Shown here piece after piece: positions 1-6,813 of a stretch of 6,919 nt of DNA. The position numbers were made by a program, and so were the translations under genes. The first letter of the stretch is position 1, and every line of letters starts with the position of its first letter. The notes below the pieces were generated by a model. That model was not told the origin of the DNA. It ran no database searches and saw only the letters and a program-made list of their open reading frames with translations. Origin of the DNA: Nitrospirota bacterium (GTDB lineage Bacteria > Nitrospinota_A > UBA7883); contig DRJW01000053.1 of the NCBI GenBank assembly GCA_011052055.1, forward strand, positions 1 through 6,919. Direction: 5' to 3'.

Positions 1-1
1 C

Positions 2-460
2 ATGCTCTCGGCGGCGGTGGAGCGGAAGCTTACAGGAAAACTGGAGGAGGCCGGGCTTCCGTTTATGCAATGGGCGGGTACGCTCATAAAATCGGAATCG
101 AAAAAGATGGCCGTCTTCCTTGTGTGTCAGGGCGCCCTTTTAATCCTTAACCTTATTCCGGTAGTGGGGCAGGCTTTATTCGTGATTCTCAATCCGCTTT
201 TTATAGCGTTTGTGATGGCTTACGAGTTCACAGGCTACATCCTCGACAGGCGCGGGCTTGATTTTAACGCAAAGCGCGAATATATATTCGCGGCGCCGGG
301 GCTTACTATGGGATTCGGGGCATCTGTCGGGATCACTCTTTTAATCCCGCTGGCTCATTTTCTCCTGATGCCGGCCGCCGTGGCGGGCGGAACGGCGATG
401 GTGGTGGAAAAAAACCAAAGTAGCTCCGAAGCGGGGCGCGAATCAGTTACAATAGATTAA
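2..460 (+). CDS. EI24/CysZ-like integral membrane protein, C-terminal part (5' end outside window)
   Basis: The visible 152 residues look like the second half of an EI24-domain (CysZ-related) inner-membrane protein. There is a hydrophobic double segment at about residues 36-76, broken by a Pro at 53 (LNLIPVVGQ), then a charged cytoplasmic-type loop (LDRRGLDFNAKRE, 81-93). A final membrane segment at about 103-133 carries the family-like LLIPLAHFLLMPAAVAGGT motif. A short polar tail follows. Members of the family are usually well over 200 residues with about four membrane segments, and the frame is open to the window edge. The Met at position 2 is therefore probably internal and the gene truncated by the window. 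CysZ transports sulfate in enterobacteria, but most EI24-domain proteins have no known substrate, so I give no transport function. It is followed after 30 bp by the next + strand gene, probably in one operon. Confidence 0.75.
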   Translation: MLSAAVERKLTGKLEEAGLPFMQWAGTLIKSESKKMAVFLVCQGALLILNLIPVVGQALFVILNPLFIAFVMAYEFTGYILDRRGLDFNAKREYIFAAPGLTMGFGASVGITLLIPLAHFLLMPAAVAGGTAMVVEKNQSSSEAGRESVTID

Positions 461-490
461 TAAGTATTTTATCAAGCGGCGAAGTAGGAT

Positions 491-1444
491 ATGAACGATT
501 CTTCCGGCAAAGAGAGAGTAAAATTCTATTTTTCATTTAACGACCCCTACAGTTTTATCGTAACGCCAGCCGTTAAAAATCTCTCGCAAAACTACAAAAT
601 AGAAATAGAGTATTTGCCCCTCGCCTCGTTCGACAGGTCGGGGGTTTTCTCTGAAGACGAGTCTGTCCGCAATTACTACAAGGCCGACATAGAGCGGCTC
701 TCCAAAAAAGCGGGACGTAAGCTAAACTATATAGATAAACCGCAAGATTCGGCCAAAGTCCGCCGGGGGTTGTTTCTGGCGAACGAAAAAATGCTGGGGT
801 TAAAATATATAAATCTGGTTTTCGCCATGCGGTGGATAAACGGCGGGGATATCGCGGAGACTTCGGATGTCATCGAGAGCCTGAAATTTCTTGAGTTCGA
901 CGAAACCGAGCTTAGAGAAGCTCTTGAATCTGATCGATTCGCCTCAAGACTAGCCATCCTTGAAAAACAGGCGAAAGACGACGGGGTAATAGCCACGCCT
1001 TTTTATCTTTTCAAAGGCGCAGGATACCTGGGCGTGGAGAGGATCGAATATCTCGAAGAGGATATGAAAAATGATCCGGCTTTAATAATCCACCATGACG
1101 CAGGTTATGTTGTGATACAACCCGATGAGCTTAAGAAAACGCTGGATGATAAAAGGCATGTGTTTGTTCTGGATATCAGGATTCCGAAAGATTTCGGGCA
1201 GGCGCATATCCCTGGCTCAAACTGTATCCCGTCGAAGGTTGTTCATCGCCACGTCAACGACCTCGACAGAGACTGGCCGATTGTTCTTGTGGACGACGGC
1301 GGTGTCGCCGCCAGTGAAATCGGCTTTTTCCTCGCTTCCGAGGGGTTTAAAAAAATATCCGTGCTCTCCGGGGGCTTTCCCGCCTGGAAAGGCGCGACGC
1401 AATCCGGGCTCGAAAACTGGCGCGACAAATTGAAGTCAAAATGA
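491..1444 (+). CDS. DsbA/HCCA-isomerase-like thioredoxin-fold domain fused to an inactive-looking rhodanese domain
   Basis: The protein is 317 residues with two domains. Residues about 10-195 resemble the DsbA-like fold of 2-hydroxychromene-2-carboxylate isomerases and kappa-class GSTs: an N-terminal KFYFSFNDPYSF strand-turn (11-22), a helical insert, and a C-terminal GVIATPFYLF strand with the expected cis-Pro at 170, followed by a GxxRIEYL helix. There is no CxxC, and Asp18 sits where the HCCA/kappa families usually have the glutathione-contacting Ser. Residues about 205-312 are rhodanese-like: VLDIR (226-230), the AHIPGSNCIP loop, and a C-terminal LSGGFPAW (292-299). The loop that should hold the catalytic Cys reads VLVDDGG, with Asp268 at that position, so sulfurtransferase activity is unlikely. 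No signal peptide is visible, so it is probably cytoplasmic. An AGGA lies too close to the ATG to be a normal ribosome site. The stop overlaps the next start (ATGA), suggesting translational coupling. It may be a binding or scaffold protein; its substrate is unknown. Confidence 0.8.
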   Translation: MNDSSGKERVKFYFSFNDPYSFIVTPAVKNLSQNYKIEIEYLPLASFDRSGVFSEDESVRNYYKADIERLSKKAGRKLNYIDKPQDSAKVRRGLFLANEKMLGLKYINLVFAMRWINGGDIAETSDVIESLKFLEFDETELREALESDRFASRLAILEKQAKDDGVIATPFYLFKGAGYLGVERIEYLEEDMKNDPALIIHHDAGYVVIQPDELKKTLDDKRHVFVLDIRIPKDFGQAHIPGSNCIPSKVVHRHVNDLDRDWPIVLVDDGGVAASEIGFFLASEGFKKISVLSGGFPAWKGATQSGLENWRDKLKSK

Positions 1445-2220
1445 ATTCGCGCCGGGCAAAGGCTCGCATTGTAGCTGGCGCCAGCAATTGTTTCGCTTCG
1501 ATTTTTTTCTTAATATTTATTGTCGCGATCCCCGGCGCCGAAGCGCAGGAAGCGGCCAGAAGTTTTGACGAAGTTGCGGTTCCTCTTGTTTCGAAGGGGC
1601 TGAGTTTCGCTGTGAAAGTGGTTATCAACGGGCGAGCCACAGCCGAGCTGGTCGTCGACACTGGTTCAAGCTTTACAATAATTTCCGAAAAAATGGCCCG
1701 GCGCATAGGGTTCAAAGATATTGGCGGCGCCCCCAGATATCCGGTCTCGACCGCAGATGGAGAAGCATGGCTCAGACTGGTCGTGTTTAAAAGCGTAAAT
1801 GTCGGCGGAGCGATATCGCGCAATGTGGAGGGGGCTGTGTCACCTTACCTTGGTGAAGATATGGACGGAGTGATAGGATTAAGTTTTCTTAATGATTTTA
1901 TTTATAAATTTAACGGGAAGAAAAAAGAGTTTACATTAAAGCGTATAACCGGCGCCGGGCCGTTAAAAGGCGGACGCGCGCGCGAATGGTGGAGCCTGAG
2001 ATTCAGGCGCTATCGCGAGGCGATACGCAGATACGCCTCATATCTTAATAGCCATGAAAACCGGTTGAAAGCCCGGAACGCAGAGAAAGAAAACAATGAA
2101 ACAAGATTTACAGAAAATGACCTTAAAAAGATCGTCCGCTACTACAAAAAACTATATCGCATGTTGGATAAAAGCGCCCAAATCGCCGACGTTCCTGAAT
2201 CGTGGAAAGCATATCCTTAA
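1441..2220 (+). CDS. Exported retropepsin-like (clan AA) aspartyl protease with a basic C-terminal tail
   Basis: The protein is 259 residues. The N-terminus is basic (RRAKAR), followed by a hydrophobic core (about 18-31) and an AEA|Q signal-peptidase I site after residue 35, so it should be periplasmic or membrane-near. The mature region has the single-domain aspartyl protease signature: VVDTGSSFTI (71-80) with catalytic Asp73, then a flap-like region, then DGVIGLSFLNDF (142-153), the hydrophobic-hydrophobic-Gly motif of bacterial retropepsin-like proteases. Such enzymes act as dimers because each chain supplies one Asp. Residues about 174-250 are outside the protease domain and form a strongly basic, probably helical tail rich in Arg, Lys and Tyr. 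The start overlaps the previous stop by four bases. The substrate is unknown, and a structural aspartyl-like domain with little activity cannot be excluded. Confidence 0.82.
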   Translation: MNSRRAKARIVAGASNCFASIFFLIFIVAIPGAEAQEAARSFDEVAVPLVSKGLSFAVKVVINGRATAELVVDTGSSFTIISEKMARRIGFKDIGGAPRYPVSTADGEAWLRLVVFKSVNVGGAISRNVEGAVSPYLGEDMDGVIGLSFLNDFIYKFNGKKKEFTLKRITGAGPLKGGRAREWWSLRFRRYREAIRRYASYLNSHENRLKARNAEKENNETRFTENDLKKIVRYYKKLYRMLDKSAQIADVPESWKAYP

Positions 2221-2243
2221 CAATAAATAAACACCTCTGGATT

Positions 2244-2258
2244 ATGGCTGAATTATGA
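2244..2258 (+). other. Possible 4-codon leader frame overlapping the receiver-TPR start
   Basis: ATG GCT GAA TTA TGA reads Met-Ala-Glu-Leu-stop, and its TGA overlaps the ATG of the downstream receiver-TPR gene as ATGA. No good Shine-Dalgarno precedes either start, so re-initiation from this small frame is conceivable. A frame this short can easily arise by chance. Confidence 0.15.
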
Positions 2259-3784
2259 AATGTATCGTTGTTGACGACATGGGGCCTATGCGGCGGACGG
2301 TTTCACTTACGCTAAAAGATCTTGGTTTTGAGAACATATCAGAAGCGAAAAACGGCAAAGACGCTTTTGATCTGATAAAAGCCAGCTATAACGACGCCGG
2401 ATCTGAAATAGAGCTTGCGATTGTGGACTGGAACATGGAGCCAGTCTCCGGGATTGAGCTGTTGAAAATGGTAAGGTCCGACGAAAAAATAAAAGATATT
2501 ATTTTTATAATGATAACCGCGGAGCAACTTCAAGATAACGTAATCGTAGCGGCCCAATCGGGCGTTGACGACTACATAATAAAACCTTTCTCCCCGGAAA
2601 TAGTAAAAGAAAAATTTGTTAACGTAACAAAAAAAAGGCTCGCGGAAATCAGGAAAGACGCGCATGATTTTTTCAACAACGAAGCGCCGGTCATAGACTC
2701 AGGAGGCGCTATATCCTGGGGCGCCTCCGAAATGGCGCGGTTCAAAACAAGAATTCTAAAATTTGCGCCTCTTTGCGACTGGACCTACTTGGTACAGTTA
2801 GAGCTTGGAAAACTGTTTATGAAGTTTAATGATTTTAAAGAAGCCGAAATATGGCTTCGACAAGCGTTGTCGGTAGATTTCGGCGTTTCGGAGGCGCACG
2901 CCATGTTATCGAGAGCTCTGCGCGGGATGGGGAAAATTCCGGAATCGGTAAAAGAGCTGGAAATCGCCATTGTGGAAAATCCCAATTCCGGCGAGCTGAA
3001 ACAAAAGCTGGGCGAAGCTTACCTCAAACGGAAAAACTATGATAAAGCGCTAGAGCTGTTAACGGACGCGCTAAGGATATTCAGAGAAAAAGACGACAAG
3101 AAAAAAATGGCCAAATCAAAAAACGCGAGGGGTGAGACGAAACTGGCCAAAGGCGAGGATCAAAACGACTCGGAGCTTAAAGAAGAAGCAGTCACCGATA
3201 TTAAAGACGCCGTACAGCTGGATCCGGCGCAGGTTTCGGCCCACTACAACCTTATGGTGGCGTACAAGGCCACTGGAAGAGTGAAAGAGGCTGAAGAGGT
3301 TCTTTTGCGGATACGGTCAATGGAGCCTGATGACTGGCAAGGATGGATCGCGCTTGGCAAAGCTTTTATCGTCAAGTCTGAGTTTTCAAAAGTGAAATTC
3401 GCGTTTAAAAAGGCGGATGAGTTTTCCGAAGGCCTGTCTGAGGTTTACGAGGAGATAGCCACAACTTTCTATAAAAATCAGATGTTTGATGAGGCTATCG
3501 AATATCTCGATAAAGCCAAAGAAGCGAATCCGTCCAATATTTTTTCATACAACTTAAAGGGCATCATCTACCGTATGCGCGACAACAATACAGCGGCGAT
3601 AAGAGAATATGAAAACGCCGTTAAAATTGAGCCGGACAACGCCGGAATATATTTCAATCTGGGAGTGGCGCATTTCAAGTCTGGTCATGAAGATAAGAGC
3701 GAAGAGTTTTTCAAGAAAGCTAAAGAACACGATCCCGGCTCTGAAGAAATGGACGCTTATCTGAAAAATCTGAAGCAACCCTAG
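2255..3784 (+). CDS. CheY-like response regulator with C-terminal TPR repeats (paralogue 1)
   Basis: The protein is 509 residues. Residues 1-125 form a complete receiver domain close to CheY: acidic pair Asp7/Asp8, phospho-acceptor Asp58 in VDWNMEP, Thr88 in MITAE, and Lys110 in YIIKPF. The conserved DMGPMRRTVSLTLKDLGF opening resembles the chemotaxis CheY N-terminus. After a linker come about eight TPR-like units, near 176-208, 213-243, 248-276, 328-358, 362-391, 396-427, 430-461 and 464-496. A Lys/Glu-rich, low-complexity insert lies at about 277-325. There is no DNA-binding, GGDEF, EAL or enzymatic domain, so output is probably phosphorylation-controlled protein-protein binding in the cytoplasm. 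The start is supported by the matching N-terminus of the second paralogue; there is no clear Shine-Dalgarno. It lies 34 bp after the protease gene and may share its transcript. Confidence 0.9.
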   Translation: MKCIVVDDMGPMRRTVSLTLKDLGFENISEAKNGKDAFDLIKASYNDAGSEIELAIVDWNMEPVSGIELLKMVRSDEKIKDIIFIMITAEQLQDNVIVAAQSGVDDYIIKPFSPEIVKEKFVNVTKKRLAEIRKDAHDFFNNEAPVIDSGGAISWGASEMARFKTRILKFAPLCDWTYLVQLELGKLFMKFNDFKEAEIWLRQALSVDFGVSEAHAMLSRALRGMGKIPESVKELEIAIVENPNSGELKQKLGEAYLKRKNYDKALELLTDALRIFREKDDKKKMAKSKNARGETKLAKGEDQNDSELKEEAVTDIKDAVQLDPAQVSAHYNLMVAYKATGRVKEAEEVLLRIRSMEPDDWQGWIALGKAFIVKSEFSKVKFAFKKADEFSEGLSEVYEEIATTFYKNQMFDEAIEYLDKAKEANPSNIFSYNLKGIIYRMRDNNTAAIREYENAVKIEPDNAGIYFNLGVAHFKSGHEDKSEEFFKKAKEHDPGSEEMDAYLKNLKQP

Positions 3785-3938
3785 CCGGCTTTAGATTTTT
3801 CCCGATGTGAAAAGTTTACGAAAACCAACATCGCAAGTTGAAAACAGAGCGGTATCTTACCGTCATAATTAGCGTGATAAGCGGTGATCCTTTGATAATG
3901 CGAAGCCCTGTTATAGGGAACCTCTAAAAATCCATTTC

Positions 3939-3947
3939 TGCTACAAT
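3939..3947 (+). promoter_or_regulatory. Candidate extended -10 promoter for the second receiver-TPR gene
   Basis: TGCTACAAT matches the extended -10 form TGnTATAAT with one mismatch in the hexamer. No good -35 hexamer is found at the usual distance, which extended -10 promoters tolerate. Transcription would start near 3954, giving an untranslated leader of about 50 nt before the ATG at 4003. Confidence 0.35.
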
Positions 3948-3979
3948 CGGCTGTAAAAGGCGCCAGGGTTTATCTAATT

Positions 3980-3997
3980 AGCGAAAATAGCGAAAAC
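3980..3997 (+). repeat. Tandem 9-nt repeat just before the second receiver-TPR start
   Basis: AGCGAAAAT is followed directly by AGCGAAAAC, ending five bases before the ATG at 4003. It occupies the place where a Shine-Dalgarno would be, and it contains none. It may be an A-rich unstructured translation-start region or a chance duplication. Confidence 0.4.
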
Positions 3998-4002
3998 CAG
4001 AT

Positions 4003-5460
4003 ATGCAGAGCATCGTAGTCGACGATATGGGCCCGATGCGGAAAACTGTTTCGCTGACGTTGCGGGATATCGGAATCACCAATATAGAAGAGGCGAAAAA
4101 CGGACAGGAGGCGTTTGAAATCGTCATCGCTTCACTAGACGCCGGCAAAAAGCCGATCGAGCTTGCGATCGTGGACTGGAACATGGAGCCGGTCACCGGG
4201 CTTGATCTTCTTCAAATGATTCGACGAGACAAAAGAACGCAGGAGATCATCTTCGTGATGATCACAGCTGAGCAACTTCAAGATAACGTCATCGCCGCCG
4301 TCCAGTCGGGAGTAGACGATTATATAATAAAGCCTTTCACTCCCAGCATGGTCAAAGAAAAATTCGTCGATATCACAAAGCGTAAACTCGCCGAAATCAG
4401 GAAAGAGGTCAACAGCGCTTTAAATGAAGAGGCCCCCCTTTTAGACAACGAAAAAGCTCTTATGTTAAGTGGAACGCTGAAAAATAAATTCCGGGGTCGA
4501 ATCAAGAGGCTGACGCCGATTTCCCACTGGACAACTCTGGTTCCCCTGGAGCTTGGCGGATTTTTCCTCAAAGTCAAAGATTACGCGGAAGCCGAAAACT
4601 GGCTTCGCAAAGTAATCAAACAGGATTTCGGATCTACCGAGGGGCACGAACTGCTATCTACCGTTCTCCACCGGCTGGGAAAAACTGAAGAAGCCACAAA
4701 AGAGCTGGAAATAGCCTCCGCCACCAGGCCAGGGTCTGGAGAGTTGAAGCATAACCTTGGGGAGATGTTATTTAACAGCGCAAATTATATTAAAGCCGCC
4801 AATCTTTTTGTCGATTCGATAAGGCTTCTCGAAGATAAAATCAGCAAAAAGATAAAAGGAGGAGAAAACGCGGATCAGAGAAATTTCGTTTCTATGGAGC
4901 CTCTACTGTTTTCAGCTCATTACAATCTGATCGTGATTTACAAAAAATTGGGTAATAGCGATGAGGCGCAAAACGTTTTAAAACGCATACAGTGGATGGA
5001 GCCTAAAGACGCTGATGGATGGCTGGCCCTTGGAAAAGCGTTTCTTGATAAATCGGATGGGTCAAAAGCAAAGTTTCCTTTCAACAAAGCCTGCGAAATG
5101 GCGAACGGCGATTATGGTATTTACAAAGAAGCCTGTTCGGTTTTATACAGTCATGGCATGTTCGACGACGCGATCTATTTTCTCGAAAAGACTAAAAGGG
5201 CCGACCCTTCCAATGTATTCGCGCCCAACCTCAAAGGGATCATTCACCGCAAACGAAATGAAACCGACCTGGCGTTAAGAGAATATGAAATCGCGGCCAA
5301 GATAGATCCCGGTAGCGCGACAATTCAATTCAACATGGGGATGGCGCATTTTAAATCGGGAAATGTGGAAGAGGGCAAAAAACATTTCGCTAAAGCCGGA
5401 GAGATCGACCCTGAGATGGATGAGGCCGGTCTGTATCTGGAAAAACTATCCTCAGCTTAA
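4003..5460 (+). CDS. CheY-like response regulator with C-terminal TPR repeats (paralogue 2)
   Basis: The protein is 485 residues and is a tandem paralogue of the upstream gene. Its receiver has Asp7/Asp8, phospho-acceptor Asp58 (VDWNMEP), Thr88 and Lys110 at exactly the same numbers. By hand count 88 of the first 130 residues are identical to paralogue 1, while the first TPR block (about 171-275) is only about half identical. TPR-like units lie near 176-209, 214-244, 249-275, 305-335, 338-367, 372-402, 405-437 and 440-471. The Lys-rich insert after the third repeat is shorter than in paralogue 1, explaining most of the 24-residue length difference. There is no output domain other than TPRs. 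It is separated from paralogue 1 by 218 bp and probably has its own promoter. Its stop is 7 bp from the stop of the convergent histidine kinase, the likely phosphodonor. Confidence 0.9.
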   Translation: MQSIVVDDMGPMRKTVSLTLRDIGITNIEEAKNGQEAFEIVIASLDAGKKPIELAIVDWNMEPVTGLDLLQMIRRDKRTQEIIFVMITAEQLQDNVIAAVQSGVDDYIIKPFTPSMVKEKFVDITKRKLAEIRKEVNSALNEEAPLLDNEKALMLSGTLKNKFRGRIKRLTPISHWTTLVPLELGGFFLKVKDYAEAENWLRKVIKQDFGSTEGHELLSTVLHRLGKTEEATKELEIASATRPGSGELKHNLGEMLFNSANYIKAANLFVDSIRLLEDKISKKIKGGENADQRNFVSMEPLLFSAHYNLIVIYKKLGNSDEAQNVLKRIQWMEPKDADGWLALGKAFLDKSDGSKAKFPFNKACEMANGDYGIYKEACSVLYSHGMFDDAIYFLEKTKRADPSNVFAPNLKGIIHRKRNETDLALREYEIAAKIDPGSATIQFNMGMAHFKSGNVEEGKKHFAKAGEIDPEMDEAGLYLEKLSSA

Positions 5461-5467
5461 GGGAGCG

Positions 5468-6790
5468 TCAATTTGCGCCAGCCTGTTCACGGGGAAGTGT
5501 AACGGTGAATTTGGATCCGGCGCCCGGCTCGCTGTCTACTTTTATCTTCCCTCCATGCTCTTTTACGGCCATTTTGCAGAAAGAAAGTCCAAGCCCGTAA
5601 TTTCCCTTGGCGCCAGAATCCAGCGAGGACCTGGCCCTCTCGAACGCGTCGAATATCTCCTCCTGGGAGGCCGGGTCGATGCCAGCGCCCTCGTCTTTTA
5701 CCGAGAACGACACCGAGGCGCCGTCCTGGCCCACCTGAATTATAATTTTCCCGCCAAGCGGTGAAAAACGAATGGCGTTATCCATGAGGTTTGCGAATAT
5801 ACGATGGATAATAATCTCATCGGCCTCGACAAACACCTCTTCGGCTCCTTCGATCTGAACACTGATACTGTCTGAGAGAAGCGCGATGTTAAACTCTTTC
5901 GCTATCTTTTTGGCGTTCGCCACAAGGTTAAAACGGGTTTTGTTAAGCGTCATTTTCCCCGCTTCGATTTTGTACGAATCGAGGATAGTCTTGACCATAT
6001 CGAGGATTCTCTCGCCTCCAAATTTGGACAGCAGAACAATCTCCTTGCTCATTTCATCCATTTCCGCATTTTCGAGATGGGCGAGATTCGCGTTAATCAG
6101 GGTAAGCGGATTCTTTAAATCATGAATTGTCATGTATAGAAGCTTCTCTTTGATGGTTTCAGCCTCTTTCATTGTTTCAATATCTTTTTGAGCGGACATC
6201 AGCTCTTCATTCTTTTTCAGCTTGGCGACTTTTACGGCGATCGTCTCTAAAGCTCCCTCCATAGAGACCCGCTCGTCGGTAAAGATTGGGTGGGCTTTGT
6301 CCATTCCGGCCACATTAACCACGCCAAGCGTGTTATTGTCCATGCCCAGTAAAGGAAAAGAGCAAAACGCGCTATTAGGATATCTTTCAGGGGCGTTGCC
6401 GCGTGACACGCCTTTTTCATCGTTGATCTGCGAGAAGTAGTATGAGGTTTTATTTTTTATCACTTTGCTTGATATGGAGGAGTCGTCTAGATCAAGCCTG
6501 AGTCCGACGATTTTTTCCGCGCCTTCTCCGGTAGCGGCGGCGACGCGCCAGCCATGCGTATTTTCCAGAATGATAGAGCTTGTGGTTCCGCCGAAAAGAA
6601 GCCTTACTATTTCACAAATCTGCTCAAGGGCGATATCCTGGGATCCGGTGGACGATGCGTCAACGCTCAAGATTGCGTCGCGAGCCGCGACCTGCAACCG
6701 CCAGAAGCCCGTTTCGTCAACTTCAACCTTGAGCCTGGAGACGATATCTTTGAACCGGGCCAGTCTCCGCGAAGTTTTTCCTTCGTTCAA
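5468..6790 (-). CDS. Soluble GAF-domain sensor histidine kinase
   Basis: The protein is 440 residues with no membrane segment. An N-terminal helical stretch (about 1-50) leads into a GAF domain (about 50-190, with FCSFPLLG and LGVVNVAG strands). A coiled-coil linker follows (about 187-218). The HisKA H-box is MTIHDLKNPLT with phospho-acceptor His223; the adjacent DxxN (224-227) is the motif associated with phosphatase activity in this class. The HATPase domain has an N-box NLMDNAIRFSP (334-344), G1 DEGAGI (366-371), F-box IFDAF (379-383), G2 YGLGLS (398-403) and a GAGSKFTV end, so all ATP-binding motifs are intact. The start codon is TTG at 6790-6788. An in-frame stop at 6817-6815 excludes a longer form, no in-frame ATG occurs before residue 150, and a G-rich Shine-Dalgarno sits at the right spacing. 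It probably phosphorylates the neighbouring receiver-TPR proteins; the GAF ligand is unknown. Confidence 0.9.
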   Translation of the reverse strand: MNEGKTSRRLARFKDIVSRLKVEVDETGFWRLQVAARDAILSVDASSTGSQDIALEQICEIVRLLFGGTTSSIILENTHGWRVAAATGEGAEKIVGLRLDLDDSSISSKVIKNKTSYYFSQINDEKGVSRGNAPERYPNSAFCSFPLLGMDNNTLGVVNVAGMDKAHPIFTDERVSMEGALETIAVKVAKLKKNEELMSAQKDIETMKEAETIKEKLLYMTIHDLKNPLTLINANLAHLENAEMDEMSKEIVLLSKFGGERILDMVKTILDSYKIEAGKMTLNKTRFNLVANAKKIAKEFNIALLSDSISVQIEGAEEVFVEADEIIIHRIFANLMDNAIRFSPLGGKIIIQVGQDGASVSFSVKDEGAGIDPASQEEIFDAFERARSSLDSGAKGNYGLGLSFCKMAVKEHGGKIKVDSEPGAGSKFTVTLPREQAGAN

Positions 6791-6813
6791 ACTAAATTTC
6801 CCCCTTGGTTCAA
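6787..6813 (-). other. Possible 8-codon leader frame created by the duplication
   Basis: The outer TTG at 6813-6811 opens the frame Met-Asn-Gln-Gly-Gly-Asn-Leu-Val, which ends at TGA 6789-6787. That stop overlaps the kinase TTG as TTGA, the classic arrangement for re-initiation. It has its own Shine-Dalgarno copy. Whether it is translated is unknown. Confidence 0.35.
6800..6806 (-). promoter_or_regulatory. Ribosome binding site of the histidine kinase (decides the TTG start)
   Basis: On the minus strand AAGGGGG (one mismatch to AAGGAGG) is followed by nine bases and then TTG at 6790-6788. It is the only recognisable Shine-Dalgarno next to a start in this frame and supports TTG over any internal start. 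The outer repeat unit carries an identical second copy at 6823-6829. Confidence 0.65.

Larger units (their letters stand above)
3785..4002 (+). promoter_or_regulatory. Intergenic region between the two receiver-TPR genes
   Basis: This is the only sizeable gap in the window. I see no convincing ORF or RNA gene in it. It holds weak inverted repeats: CGATGT at 3803-3808 with ACATCG at 3828-3833, and CGGTA/TACCG with a 3-nt loop at 3850-3862. Neither is followed by a U-run, so no intrinsic terminator is evident. A candidate promoter and a small tandem repeat lie in the second half and are listed separately. Separate transcription of the second paralogue is likely. Confidence 0.45.

Noticed and set aside
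447..475. TTACAA and TATCAA with a 17-nt spacer as a promoter for the fusion gene
   Set aside because: Each hexamer has two mismatches, the stretch is AT-rich, and the start would fall only about nine bases before the ATG; operon readthrough is simpler.
1347..1823. Long open frame on the minus strand across the fusion and protease genes
   Set aside because: It lies antisense to two genes with clear domain motifs, and its translation is low in recognisable structure and rich in Ser, Ala and Arg.
3783..3800. AGCCGGCT palindrome followed by a T-rich stretch as a terminator of paralogue 1
   Set aside because: The palindrome has no loop, so it cannot form a hairpin in RNA, and the T-run is short and interrupted.
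5363..5764. Open + strand frame spanning the convergent junction
   Set aside because: It is out of frame with paralogue 2 and antisense to the kinase ATP-binding domain; both of those have strong motifs.
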